This document shows, piece after piece, positions 24,701 to 39,700 of a stretch of 64,000 nucleotides of DNA. Both the position numbers and the translations under genes were made by a program. This DNA is from Temnopleurus reevesii (lineage: Eukaryota > Echinodermata > Echinoidea > Temnopleuroida > Temnopleuridae): contig BQKZ01000383.1 in the NCBI GenBank assembly GCA_036244855.1, forward strand, positions 17,669 to 81,668, in the 5' to 3' direction. Positions within the stretch are counted from its first letter, which is position 1. Every line of letters begins with the position of its first letter. The notes beneath the pieces are model-generated. The model saw nothing but the letters and a program-made list of their open reading frames with translations. It did no database searches and was not told the DNA's origin.

Positions 24701-27700
24701 AGGCAAATGGCTGCTAAAACAGGATTAATATCACAAGAATACTCAAGAAAGAAATACTTACTTGGCTTCAGTACAAGTGTAGTAGGTTATTTTCCTTCCA
24801 TCTGAGACACCTTCTACAAGAAGCTCAAACCTCTTTTTCTGGAAGATACAAAAAAGAAAACATCAAATTAACATTGTAACTAATAGTTAACTGTAACTGA
24901 CGCTAACCGATCATAGAAAAGAAATTGGAAAAGGAGGAGGGAAAATCATCATATACATTTCTATGTGCACAATTAGAAGCCCATGTTGTATGTATTTTCC
25001 CATAATATACTTTCATGTATAAAAAACAATGAAGCATGAACATTATGAATGAACTTGTCTTTGAATTTCCAAGGTATGATTCCAATACAATGCAAGTATT
25101 TCTCTGAGACAAACTGCATTTGTGTATTAATTTTCTAATAGAATTCTTTATCAATGATCATCCAAAATACATTGTCATTGCAGCAAACTCGTTGTAGCAC
25201 GGTTTAAACAATGTTATAAAAAGCTTGGACCAAATTATTATCTCTTTATATTGTTACATCGCCTCTCTTTATACTGAGTTTCCATTGTAAAGGTAAAATA
25301 TTACAATTCACTATAATTCTTGCACTATTGGTGAATGCAAGAGAAAATGATGGCAGCGGTGGGATCAAAAACGAAAATCAACAGTGTGACCACACAAAGC
25401 TATGTTGATATGGATAGTGGCTAAAAACAACTTTTCAGGTTCCACTCTTTCACTTCACCAAATTAATAGTGTATCTCTTGCACAAAAATGTGCTGTTTTG
25501 TTGAAGACCTTTACAAAAAGCATGCGAATGTGACATCACAACATTAATGTTCCTGTGATTTACATTTGCAAGGGGAGACTGAGCACTACAAAAGTATTAT
25601 AAATTGTTGATTTTGATCACTTACCTGGAAGATAAGTCTCTTGATGTCACCCCAGGGGTACTCACAAAGAAGATACTTCCCATCTGACGAATCCTGAATT
25701 ATAGAAATAAAAGTTGATCTTGTTGGTTGTAATTCTCAACTGTGGTCGATATCAGACAATGGGTCAAACCATAGGATTTCAGAGATGCCAACCGTTTGGG
25801 AATAAGCATAAGGTGTATTTTCATTTCTATTTAAGGCTTTCATTACAATTCAATGTTTTCATCACAACTGAATGGCTGAGAGTATGTTTATTGTTTTCTC
25901 TCAATTTTGCTCAGCTGATGTGCTTTTCACATTTTAGTTTTGACATCATGGATTTTCTGGAAAGGTTAGCAAAGATCTCTGGAATGGTTTACATTTGTGG
26001 CACCTTTATTAAACCACATTTGAAGTATGTGCTAAATCAAGCATGTATCAAGCATATTTTTCCAAAGTACCCACCTCAAATTTAGACCAACCCCTGGTCT
26101 AAACCACAGTCAAGAATTAACATTTTATGTTGAAATAGTTCATCATTAAATAGAATTAGATAACATGTAGAGTAGAAGAGGAGTTTAAATCTCATAATAT
26201 ATTTCACCATCAAATCAAAACAATGTGGTGAATGAAATGGGGTGATAAAGCGGATAACCAAAGAATGTGGTGTGAATGGTATTGAATTAAATAGACCTGA
26301 TCCAATAAAGGAAGATGAAGTATAATGCCATGGTCATTAGGAAGCAGGAAAACAAAATAATTTTCTGCCATATTATTGCCTATAGCCATGCAAAATTTGC
26401 AATAATCGTGGAGCATTGAAATCACTGGTACGGTATCTAAAGATTTTGGGGGAACTAAATTACCAATTTCATTTATTCACTTGCCCCCCAATAAGATCAC
26501 ACAAAAATACTGTGTATCTTTTAAAATAAGCCATTATTACTATATAAGCAAATATTTGCATGTTTTGGAACCAGTTTGACATTTCAGTATCTTGTAATGT
26601 TAGCGTTTTTTACAGTATTTGTGTGCATATGAATGTGCATCATACCGTGAAATTTGCAAAATAATACAATCGCAAAAGTTTCAGCTTATATAGTATTCTA
26701 GTGCTACAACACATAACCCGAAAAATGTGTATTTAAAAAAACATAATGTGATAGTCTTGTTCCCAACATAAGTATAGACCGAGAAAAATTTCTGAGGAAC
26801 TAATGATTTAAGCCAAATGGTAACATTTTGTTCTATTAATAATGTAAACACAATAAATGAGTTAGTTTTGCACATATGACATTGTCAAATTGGCACTTGT
26901 CAATTTATCGAAATTTCTTATTAGTTGTCCAATATTCCTAAAACTTTTTTATTCTTTTCATCTTATTTTGTTCTACTCCTGTTGAATAAAGGTTACTTTG
27001 AGGTAGACTCTCCTTTTAACATGCTCACATATGTTTCACTTCATTTTGTTAAGCATTCATCTAAAATCTTTTCATATTTACCTCATACAAGTGGATGCCT
27101 TTTGTGCAGATTCCAAGCCATATTGATGGGACCTGTTCCGTCTTGGTCTGTAAAATTAAAGGACGAAACAATTACTGATGAGGTAAATGCAGAAATAATA
27201 AGAATTCATGATTAGAGAGGTTCGATTTACTCAATGGATATGAATGAATACAAAAGCTAAACAAACAACCAAGTAAATAATTAGCGAAAAATCTCGAATG
27301 AAACATTCAAAATTAAGAATACAAAAGGTTAGTGTTCATTCATTAAACCCATTGACTACTGAATTATGTTATTCCCATAGACTTTGGGTCAATTTGAACA
27401 TTATCAAATGGAATGTGGCATCAAGTAAATGTATGATGACAATTTTCCAACTAGAAGAACCTATCAGATATCTGGAAAATCATTCTGCATTTCAAAATCA
27501 ATACTCAATTCCAAAAGTTGCAGAACTGGTGAATATTCTTCAAGCTACTTGATTCTCCACATTTTACCCAAAGGCTGCATTCAAAGGATGTTTTGATCAC
27601 TATAATTTCATATCTCAGATTGGGTAATTGTGGAAAAGCCACAGAAAAAAACAAGGCAGGGGAATATCATATCTTTCTAAAAGCGTGCATAACTAACATA

Positions 27701-30700
27701 CCAAAATTATCCATGTACAGTGTAAATACCTTCCTTCAACACAATGAAAAAATCTCCCCCAGCATCAATGGGGACTTGATTTTATCGAAATTCAAAAGGC
27801 AAACTTGGCACAAAAGCAAACCAAATTCCTAACTTTGTGGTTTTGCTTCATTAGTGCTAATTTCTATTCAAAACTTCCTGTCTATTTTTTATCCAAGACA
27901 TGACTACAAGTGCAAAGTTCGGATGATATATCATGTAAAACCATAGAAGCGAGTCATTACATACAATATCAAGCCTTTTCAGAGATCAGAATAAAGTCAT
28001 GGCCACATCAAAGACAGGAAATCATTAAGGGAGATTTTTATTCAAAATTTTTTTTTTCTAAAGATAGCATCGTTACGACTTCCATCAATCACATAACTGT
28101 GGAAGAATGAAGTGTAAATAAATACCTGGTAAGAAATTATCTTTCACTAAATTACAGAAAAATGACAGAGAAAGAGGAAAAAAGGAAAGAGATATAAAGA
28201 GAAGAAAAGGAAAGCGGGAGAAAGAGGAAAAAAGAGGAGAAAAGGAAAGGGAAGGAGGAGAAAAGGAAAGAGAGAGAGAGAGAGCAAGAGAGCGAGCGAA
28301 AATAATGAAATGAGTAGGAGACAGACAGAAAGAGAGAACAGATACAGGAAGAGCAAAATGGACACTTTCAGGGCTAGATAAAAGGTGGGGGAATAGTTTT
28401 GACAAGTGTACATGTGTATGAGAGAGAGAGTGCTCACATGTGTATGGCTGTCTCTTATACACATCTAGATGTGTATAAGAGACAGNNNNNNNNNNNNNNN
28501 NNNNNNNNNNNNNNNNNNNNNNNNNNNNNNNNNNNNNNNNNNNNNNNNNNNNNNNNNNNNNNNNNNNNNNNNNNNNNNNNNNNNNNNNNNNNNNNNNNNN
28601 NNNNNNNNNNNNNNNNNNNCCCCCCCCCCCAATTTAAAAAAAAAACATACTCCTCAGGGAGAGAGAGAGAGAGAGGACAAAGATACAGGAACAAGAGATG
28701 ATGAACAGGGGGAAGAGAGAGAGAGACAGAGAGGGAAGAGAATCAGTTACTTAAAAATACTTTAAAAAAAGTGATATAAACTTTATTAGAAAATTATGCA
28801 TTTGTAAAAAGTTACAATATCACAGTTTTTTTCTGAAAACATGCCTGTACACTGTACATCTTTAAACCTACACAGTAAAATGAATGATATGGAAATTGAT
28901 AGGAATTTTCAATTTCAGTGTTGAAATAAAGCCAAAAATGTGTAAATGAACCAAGAATGAACCAAGTCTCATAAACTGCCTGGAAATCGTACCACATCGC
29001 TAATCACTGTAAATTCTTCAAAATGTATGCAGCTGGCAGGTTTCCACCAATCTTTAAAAATCCTCCCTCCTGGCTCTCTAAACCTCGCCAACATTCCAAC
29101 ATGTCCCATGATATGAAACCCAAGGTCACGGTTGCAATGGCCTGGAGCCTGTTGCATAAAACTTTTGACCTGAGAAAACTCTGGTTGTTTTTGCCAGATT
29201 CTTCTACCCTGTATGGCAGAATTCAGACTAGCCAGACTTCTTTAGTTTTACCATAGTTTTCTGTGGTGAAAAGTTTCATGCAACAGGCCCCTGGAGGAGT
29301 TGGGGACTGAAATCTTTTTCATCTCCACTTATTGGGAGAAGTCCTCTGGAACGTGCAATAATGAAAATATAGAGTTTTCTTTCTTCAAGAAAAAAAAAGA
29401 GGCCAAACAGGGAATTACAATGTAGGCCTGCGAGATTACAAGAACTTAAACCACCTATTCAAATAAAATGGTAAAAAGTCTATATATTGGAATGAAAGGG
29501 AGATATATTTTCTGTGAAGATTGGAAAATGTTAGTTCTATATTCATAGGATTGATTTAAGATAATTGTGTACAATACTGTAAAAGCAAATAATATGGCAC
29601 ACATAAATCATTGCAAATTTACGCTGAGTTTCAGATATATCAGCGGTTGTTATTACTAGTATTAAGTTTTTAAAGATCACTATACAGAAGTCTATGGGCA
29701 TTAATCCAACAGAAAATTTTAGCAAATTCATGGCCATGAAATTAGCGAAAATAAAACCCTAGTGAAAATTTCAGCTCAAACAGTAATTGATTTCAACGTT
29801 TAGAATTAGAATTCTGGTAACAGAAGCGAAATTTGGATGCTGTCTATTGTCCATGGGTGCCTGTATAAGGGACTTAACACCACATTCCCAATAAAGAATG
29901 AAGCTTGATATCATTCTTGATGTCTAAAATGAGATGGCAACCTGTAGAGGCCGATTCCATCTCATGATGCCCGCAAACAAGAGCTTGATTTACAACCGGT
30001 CTACTTTGTTCTCCAGCTGGTTCATTGAGATTGAGCCAAGAGGTCATCAGACAAGTACACTATGATCATTTTAGGGAGCTAAAGTCAGCATTCCGAAAAT
30101 ACTTCAATCCAATGTGTGGTCACAAACATCGACCACATGTGCTCAAGTGCAACCCCATAAAAAACAATTTTCCATGGCCCAAAATGAGGAAAGAGCCCCT
30201 TGCACCTGTCAAATAGCGTGATTAATACCACGGCCACTACTTGTTTGCGTAAACAATATTCAAGTACTCCCCAAAATTTATATTACAGCTCATTTCCCTG
30301 GTTTTCCAACAAAAAACTCTAATTAATTCCATGGTGATTTGTCCATAAAATAATTTGCAAGTGCAGGTAAATTTAATATGTTTGGTTTGATGGAGGTATG
30401 ACCACTGAGCGCTTGAGTGAACATGCGTGTCTGGCAATTGTGATTCAAAGCCATCGAAGCAGGGCTAAATCTTTACAGTACCACAAATTTATGGTACAAT
30501 AACGAATATTTCTATGCTTGTTGAGGCAACTGGGCATAAATATTTCCCATTCTTTCCTCCACGGCAGGTGGATATGTGTAGAATTTGTCTTTCCCTCAAT
30601 TTTTCTCCTCTTCATACAATTTTTTGACAAAAAAAACTTCCCCAAAGTTTGCAGTTTTAGGTGAAGTGCACGCGAATAGATTTGATTCGGTCCAGTAAGG

Positions 30701-33700
30701 CCGTTGCATAAATGAATGAAAAGACTGCCCAGAGAATTAGGAGATCTGGTGCAATGTACAGGTAACAATTAAAATCCAGTACCTTTATTTCCTTCTAAAG
30801 AAGAGTATAGATATAGGAATGTCAATCCAACCTTCATACATACTATCATAATCTGATCACCACAAATAAAATACAAAGATTCAATAGTAAAGGCACTTTT
30901 CTGACGTAACAGAATATTGAGCACTGACAAAGTCAGATATTTGAGAGACCTGGACAGAATCTAGGGTTCTGCAAAGACTATAGAAAAATGAAAGACATCA
31001 TTTCAACCGACTTATTGGCAAAACAACTCAGTAGGCTGGAAGTCAGGCAATCACAATTTGTGATTCATATCCAATAATATCTAATAATGAATATGAAAAA
31101 GCAAGATTTAGCCACCAGAATTTTGGCAAACAGAAAACAATTCATGTTGATGCAACATACCAACATCCCCACAAAAAGTAACAAAGTTTGTTGGTACATC
31201 ACTGACCTTCTTGAGTCTGTAGAAGTGCATGTGATGTTCCGGAGTGGTAGCGGCTTCCCGGATGAAAGCTTTCTGAGCGAGGGCAGGACTGGTCCCCTTC
31301 TGGTCCCTGTGCATTGACGGCACGTGCTTGATGATGTAATTCTCCCCTCTTCGTTTGATTACCTGCAAAATGTGTTGAATAAATTTTGTTTATGTTATGA
31401 TAGATTTGAGTTATCCAGGTTTGTTCACAAACAAAATATCTTCCATGACTATTTTGTTTAAATACATTTACATACTTATTAATAACATATTCTAAAATAT
31501 CTTTTGTCAGAAAATAGTAACTCTGTAAACATGCCATTTATACTACAAAAAACGTGTTATCTGAGATATTTTTGACATGGGGTTCAAAATATTTCATATT
31601 TAGCTAATTATGAAATGAAAGACGATAGAAAAATTTAAAGTGGAAAAAGGAAGAAAATGCCTAAGAAATTAAGTTTTATGCCATTAGGGAATTTTGTTCT
31701 TCCCAAATACAATATTTTTTAGTTCATCACATTTAGACCTAGCGTTTAGGAGAAAAACAATTTTGAAAATCCTGGTCAGATGTATGGAGAAATACGCGAG
31801 TCGTAAGGTAAGTTGAACACACTCGGTGACGTCATGGAAAAAACATCGTTTGAGCGTGTAATAAACGACATACAGTATACTATTGGGCAGGACGGCCGCG
31901 GGAGGGGATTCCTAAATCAAACAGCTCAGTGACAAGTTATACTGCATTATGTGGACAATATGGAATTAGAAATGTAAAGAAATAACATCATACTACATAT
32001 CACTGCCCTTTTTCTGAACATATCACCATTTTATATGCACTAATAAAGTATTTTATGTGTATATGGGATGGTCGAATTGACTCGGGATAAGAGGATATAT
32101 ATGCATGGGTGAACGTGTATTACGTACGTACTCGTGCAAATATACGGCAGTGCGAAGATTCTCAGTTTTGATAACTTAGACACGTTTATCTGTCATTTTC
32201 GAGACTTGTTTATCAGTTTTTTTCCGGGAGATTTTTCCCTAACGTAATTAAGTTTTGGTAAGAGGAAGCAGCAAACACTTGGAGTATTGTTTCTACCGTA
32301 TATGCATCGCCTTTGTTAGTTTTCTTAATCATTTGTGACTTGTATATGGTGAAATTTTCGTTTTGGTGTGGACCGTGGGTGTGACGAGCAGTGTGAACGG
32401 ACTGTTGTGCGATGGAGCCCCCGCCTGACCGGGGGAGCGAGACGCCGACCGATACATTGCGATGTATTTTCCCAAGAACTATATGTACAGAGTATCGGCT
32501 GAAACATCAAACTTGGAAGAGGAAAAATGCATGATTATACCGTTATTAAGCCCTCTTCCGTCATGAAATATTGACACATATACAGAGTGATAGCTTTCTT
32601 TAAAGGACATAACATTTAAATAATTGTCTCTTTCTGAAAAATCACGCAAATTACACAAATCTCACATACGTGATGGCAAGCGAATGAATGTGGATCGCAC
32701 AGTACGAATGTGTTTGAAAATCTGGACATCATACCGACATCGTTTAGTGGGTAAATTACAATGTTTTCATCAGAAATTCATCAAAAATTTTGTGTCCATA
32801 TATGCTTTATGATGTAACAATCAATATGTTGTGAAGACATTTAAAAGTTTTGCAGAAAATTTCGAATAATATCAAGTAAAGTTGCACAATACGTACTGCG
32901 GCATTGATCTCTCCATATCTCGTCCATTGAATGGAGCAGACGACGCTCGCAATGTGTTTTTTCCGTGACGTCACACGGATACTCGAGAAAAGTACAAGGG
33001 ATTGCTCTCTCTGTTAAAATGGTGCCCCTCCAAACTAAAAGTCTGATAACTCAACTTCTGGTGGGTCAATTTAGAAGGGGTAAAAAGGAGATTGTTCTTA
33101 AAACTACAGGCTCTCGGAATAAACGTCTCTCATACTCATCCAGCCGCCCCTTTAAGATTTCTACTTCTTATCGGCATTTCTGATATACTCTAGACCTCTT
33201 CTCTATTATCTTACCCATTCTGGGAAGTAGCTAGCCGGTTCAAAGTATCTGCCAACATGTTCCTCCTCGTCAAAGTTGCCCATGTCTGCTTGGAGGGCAT
33301 AGGACGCCAGCACGAAGCACGCCTCCTCGCGACACAGCACAGGAGCCTGGAGCACATTTTGTTTCAGCTGAAGATAATAATGATTTCGTGTCACATCATC
33401 CCTGTAATCATGAAGGGCAAAGAAAATAAAAATAGAAAGAGAAACGTTATTAGGAATGAACACTTGTATAATCTTACAATTTGGCAGCCTTAGATTTTCA
33501 AAACTCTAAAGGCAACAAGTACTGTGAATCATTTTTCTCTGTTGGAATGAAAGTTTCTACAAAAGCTTTTTAATTTCAAAAGTGCTGATAACTCAATAAA
33601 ATTGTTAAAGCTAATGGCCAATGAAATTCATAGTTTCCCAATAAGCAATATTTTTCAGAATAGTGTATGTCTATTGATTAGCTCTTTATAGGTAGGCCTA

Positions 33701-36700
33701 TATGTTGATGTTGAATGGTCGAGTGAATCTTGACCATTTCTTAAATTTGTTTCTTTTTCCTCTTGATTATTGCTTTCCAGTGAGAAAATATTATGGCTGA
33801 TATTAATACCAACAAGTCTCTGCATATGTTCAAAATTCTCCTTTTCATTTTGAACACTTATAGGAAAAGGACAAGTAAATGGCAAAATATTTCATCCCCA
33901 ACAGCTCTACATTCCTGCACATTAATGTGTGCATTCCTCTTCCTCACGAAATAAATCTCGAGAAGCAGAAGGGAATATGGAGATTGACTTGGCCTGGCCT
34001 GAATGGAAGATAAAGAGATTTACTCGGATTGGGTTTCATCTGCGGCACCCTTGAAAATTAAGACTCCAATGGCACAATCATGACAAGAATGTTCAGTTAA
34101 GGTCAAAGGTCAGACATTTGGTCTTTCGTTGAAATAGACTTTCCATCAAGATGTGTATACTACTTTCACACTTTGAAAACAAGCTTGAATTTGATCACAT
34201 TTTGTGAAATCTGTTGATTAAAGTTTCTCGAAAGAGATTCTTTTAACATTCCAGCTGTGTTGAAACAAGAAATTATCTTATAACCTGTTGATAAAGTTCT
34301 CAGTTTAAAGCTGTAAACGTTTTCACAAGCCCCCTCACTCGTGATCCACAAACCTTCTCAAATCACTTTCTCAGTTGGCTGCAGCAGATCCTTATAAAAT
34401 GATTTCAATATTATGTAAGATTAAAAAAAATTATGTTATCAAACATGATTGTGATAAGTAGAAATCAATCCTGCTATGAGCTTAACATTATAAAGAAATC
34501 AGGATCTAAATATGCTGAGAATTATAGAATAAGCAACAAAAATTATATATAGGCCTACTTACTTTAATAAGGATACATGTTCCACATACAATTGCACTTT
34601 GAGGTAAAAAGAAAGAAGGGGTTTTCCAGTCTTGTCCCGACCCTGAAATAAAAAAAAAATTTAAAAAAAATGTTATAATCAAATATGAGAACACAGTCAG
34701 GATGATACAAGAACTTTGTTCACCACTTGTCCTGTTGGGCAACCAAGTCTTTAAATCACTTGCCCGAACAAAAGTTTCTCTTGTCCAAAATTGATGGCAA
34801 ATGCCAATTTGTATGTGAGGACAACTTGTATAAAACTATGAGTTGCCCTATTAGGAAAGTGACAATTTCACTTACTTGCCCAATGGCAAAATTTTGTTGC
34901 CCTGGGCATGCGGGCAAGTGGGTTTGTGACGCCTTGACAGTATTTAAAAAATATTGTACATGTAAATTGATCATAGTATGAGTATGGATTTCCACAATAT
35001 CAGCAGTATGTACATACTACTGAAACTGGCATGTGGAAACTTGAGGAATATTTGAAAAATTCCAATAAGTGAAGACTCTTTGCACATGCTGAATACAAAT
35101 CAACTTAATTTGACTCAAGGATTCTAATAAAATTCTGAAATAAGAAAATTCTTCATGGGCAGCTGCTGCAAGCAATGAAGCAGAACAATAATTCAATAGC
35201 CTACTAAAATTCAATACTGTAATATGTTAATGCTGTGGAGGAAATACCGACAGGTACCTGGAATATTCTATTCAATTTAAAATCCCACTCAAGCTCATTT
35301 TCTATCGATTTGAATCAGACACTGAAACTAATTCTTTTCGGTCTCTTTGAAGAGCCTTTGCATGAATTGGTTCTGGTTGAGTAACAACTGAACCGTTAGA
35401 ACTTAATATTGGTACAACTTAAAGCCCAATTATAGTGCTGGTAAAGATTACAAATGTTTTCTTATGTGATATTTATTTTTATATTTCTTACATGTATTTC
35501 ATGTCCATAAGAGTATTTTTGTATGCATTATGTTATAAGGAAATTTACACCTGATTGTTTCATCACATTTAGTGTGCTCTCTTGAATATCCTTTATTATC
35601 ATTGTGCATTTGCTCAAATACTCCCTTTTCTCCACAGAAAACTGTAGGGCCTACATAAAAAATGATATCCTGAAAAGTTCAAGAAAGAAAAAATTGGGTC
35701 ATCTGTCACACTACACGACGCCCCATATTTAAATGACACTTTTGGTGACATTACTACAAACCCATTTGTTCATCATACAGTATTTCACAGGGAATAATTT
35801 TCCTGGTATCGAATCGCAATTTGCAATAAATTTTAGTAGGATCTATGAAAAATATTTTGTATAGCAACTTTTTCATATTGAACTGTATAGTAAAACTGCT
35901 AATCAAATGTGAAAAGTAAAATTATTCCCTGTTTCCTGAGATATCATCATGATGCTGTATTGAACTTTAACTGGTTTAACATTAAATATTTGAATGAAAC
36001 ATTTCTCCACATTTACCAAAACTATACTTGAGCTTTAACATTCCCATAACATGGCAAGGATATGTATTTAGAGAGCCACGCTAATCACTAGACAGGTTTC
36101 TCTTATCCGGTTTTCAGTAAAAGGAAAGCCTTCTCACTAAGCATTGTTCTGATTGAATCGTTCAGAGACCAAACCATCATCCTAACCCTTCTACATGCTC
36201 AAGGATTATGAACAGATCAGAATGAAAAGTACTTTGTCACCAAGCAACAAGAGTATTGATACTTTAAGTAAAATTAAGGCTGTGCACATTTCATGTCAAT
36301 AAAAATTCACCATTGAAGCAACAATGTAATTTCTTATTCACATCAGAAATGATTTTAAATTATATTGATGACAATGCAAGATCGAAAGTGGACGATTTTG
36401 TGGAGAAATGATTGGATACAGACACTCCTCATGGCCCTATTACATAATCAGGGAACCTTGGAATGCTTTAGGATTAAGCAAACAGAAAGCGAAACCGAAA
36501 ACTGGAGAGAAGAATTGTATCACAAAACTAGGAATTGGCATTTACAATTTAAACAGAAGGCCATATATGCAAACAATTAGGCTTGCATATGCTGTATATA
36601 ACTTAAATTAATTCAAAATGGCATATTTCTTATTTCATTCCACTTCTGACACTCAACTATACACTGTCAGATTGGGAGGGTCCAAGAAAGTTAAACAATA

Positions 36701-39700
36701 CATGTATAAGGAACGGTCAGGATGCAGAAATGGATGTGAAACAAGCTAATGTATTCCATGTAGTGTTCCATTCACAAATATAAGTGTTTATGAAATTAAG
36801 AGATTTTCACACAGTGTCCAGTGATATAGTGTGTGGAGTGTGAATTTGCATGTAAGGCGATGTTCTGTTGAAGAGAGCGACGCATGACGCATGTAATAAT
36901 TTCTGTTATGCGAGAATTATGTCATTTCTGAGTCGCATTATTTAAACAAACTATAAACATACCACTCTTTGCTAAATTGAAAATCTGCATTATGGTAATA
37001 TTTTACTGCAGCTCACAAAGTAGTTAAAAATATGAAGAGCCGTCCCTCCCAAAACTGATCTATACGTTTAAAATGGCCATACTTTAGAAATAAAATTTTG
37101 ACCCAGATTTCTAAAAAATTGTGCCATTACATGTAATACTCAAACCAATACCAAAAGAGCTTCCCTACATGTATTTCATTGCCAAAGAGTGAATGGGGAG
37201 ATTCTCATTTTGGAAATGGGCCAAATTCTTCAGAGAAGCCAGTAGTTCTCGGCTATTATAGAAGTAATCAACACTGAAAAGGAAGATTCCCCATTCCTCC
37301 AATCAATATATGGTTGCAATCACCGACATCTATGTCAGAACAGTTCTTTCTGCTTCAAAGCTTTAAAAAGACCTTCACGTTTCATAAATACCCCAGATTA
37401 TTGGTTTAAGATTGTATAAAAAGTAGGTCAGTTCGGAGTTATATGCGGTTTGTGCCTATTTTTCTGACATTTACTTGACAAGAAAATATTCAAGGTGAAC
37501 ATACTGCCATCCCCATATTCATCAATTATATAAACAATAATGATAATAGTAAAAACTGTAATTTAATAACTACAATAGTAATATCAATATTAATAACAGC
37601 CATGATGATACTGATAGGAAAAATAATCACAATAATTTATTTTTGTTGTTGAAGGAAAAAAGTAGATGTTATTTTTAATTGAATTGGATAGAATTGAATT
37701 GAATGAACAAACAAACAACAAAAAATTACAATAATTTCAATTAACAGGCCCACTGCACTGGCTAAGAGTAAGAAAAAATATGAATGGAAATGAATATCAC
37801 ACGATCTGGAATTATAATGGTGACACAATTCAACATAGGTTACTATTATTGGTTTCTATTTGGAGCCTAAACTATTTCAAGAACAATGGTAACAATGCCC
37901 AAAATCTGCTTTAATGAGCTCACTCATGGAGAATTAAACTTAGGCCTAAGCAACAAAACAAATATTTCCTCTTACTGGATTGTCCATTTTTCTTTGTGAA
38001 CATCTCAACTATGCTACAGACACCATATGATTCAAATATTTTACAAATATTTCTATCTTTTTAATTCAATATTTTGATCATACTACTGTTTATTGATATA
38101 ATCTAAATATTTGTAAAATATGTTTATTTTTTAAATGATTTACAAGGACATTTTACGCTATTTCTTAAAAGGAAACATGTTTCAAATAAATTTCCAATGA
38201 TATTCTATTCAAATTTGAAAACAGATTTGTTTTCTTCATATTAACATTATGAACACAACTAACGGCACACTCCCCCTACTAAGAAAATTAAACTCTCCTC
38301 AAACCACATTTGTCTACCACTCCATGATATAATGTGTTTGTATATTTTCTACAACTTCAGAATTTAAAATAATATTCTTTTCCATGTTGAAAACAGATCT
38401 ATTTATCATTTGTTTGTTTGCATATTACCATTATGAACATAACTAATGGCACACTCCCCCTACTAAGAAAATTAAACTCTCCTCAAACCACATTTGTCTA
38501 CCACTCCATGGTATGCCAAACCTATTCAAGCAATTTCTCATAAAAAAATTTTTGTATATTTTCTACAACTTCAGAATTTCCAATTATGTTCTTTTCCATG
38601 TTGAAAACATATTTATCATTTTTTTGTTTGCATATTACCATTATGAACATAACTAATGGCACACTCCCCCTACTTAGAAAATTAAACTCTCCTCAAACCA
38701 CATTGATCTACAGCTCCATGGTATGCCAAACCTATTCAGGCAATTTTTCATAACAATGTTATTGTATATTTTTCTACCACTTCAGAATTCTTGCCACACA
38801 TCAATGGAGTAAGCGCAATAGAGGAGTTGTTTCAGAAACACCACCTGCCCCACTCCACTTGCCACTTGCTATTGATCCACTGACCACAGCACACAGTTAA
38901 ACAAAGAAACGAGAGGAGTGTTTTTACACCCTTTGACCAACCCCCAAAATTCAAAGTGTTTTTCAGAAAATAAAGAGTTTGATTGCATTTTTCGCCAGTT
39001 CTACACATGATGATGCATATTTAGACGAAGGATAAAAGAAGGAGGTCTACAAATTGTGTGACAATAGAGAAAACACAAAATTGTTAATAAGAACAAAGAC
39101 ATGAGACAATTAGTTTCATTCAAACTGAATAGAGTATTTGTATCAGAGTAACTAATTAACAATTCAATTTCCAAAATAAAGCAATGGGTGCATTTAATCA
39201 TGTGACACTTTTAATTTTGGCTAAACATGCTATTATTTAGAAAAAGTAACATGGTGCCCACAAAAGTGGTATCAAATTATTTTATCTTGAGATAACAAAA
39301 TTTATGCTTTAAATTTCACTTGTGGTCAGTTACGTGGGCAAAGAGACAAATTGCTAGATTTGGTTTTAACTTACAATCTACAATTTATTACAGGAGAAAC
39401 CACAAATGTGAAACTTAAACAGCTATTAACAGTTAGATGTAAGTCATTATTTCCAAAGCTAATCTGCAACCACTTAGCCTAAACTTAAAAAAGGTTTGTA
39501 ACTTGTTAAGACAAGTTCATTGAAAGAGACCCACTTGGTCTTTGTTTGGACTCTTAGAGCTGCGGTTTACATTCTAAGAAGGAATATTCAAAGAAGCCAT
39601 GTTTGGTTTAAGCATTCCAGAGTGTCTTAGAGATACAATAGATTCTTAAATCACATCTAACTAATCACAAAAATCAATAGTTAAGAATAGGGATGGCTGC

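Larger units (their letters stand above)
28160..28740. repeat. GA-rich low-complexity tract around the gap
   Basis: Purine-rich (gagaaagaggaaaaa-type) sequence on both sides of the gap. It explains the failed assembly and the Ser/Leu/Phe-rich frames on the opposite strand. Confidence 0.8.

Noticed and set aside
28399..28701. Open frames on both strands over the adaptor and gap with CIRDS and VYKRQ-type peptides
   Set aside because: They are translations of the Tn5 mosaic-end adaptor and N bases, a known database artefact.
31199..31537. 112-codon minus-strand frame over exon 6
   Set aside because: Wrong frame of exon 6; the FERM frame and splice sites explain the sequence.
38243..38740. CRISPR-like array
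   Set aside because: Three 185-210 bp units in a eukaryotic intron; unit size, divergence and context do not fit CRISPR.
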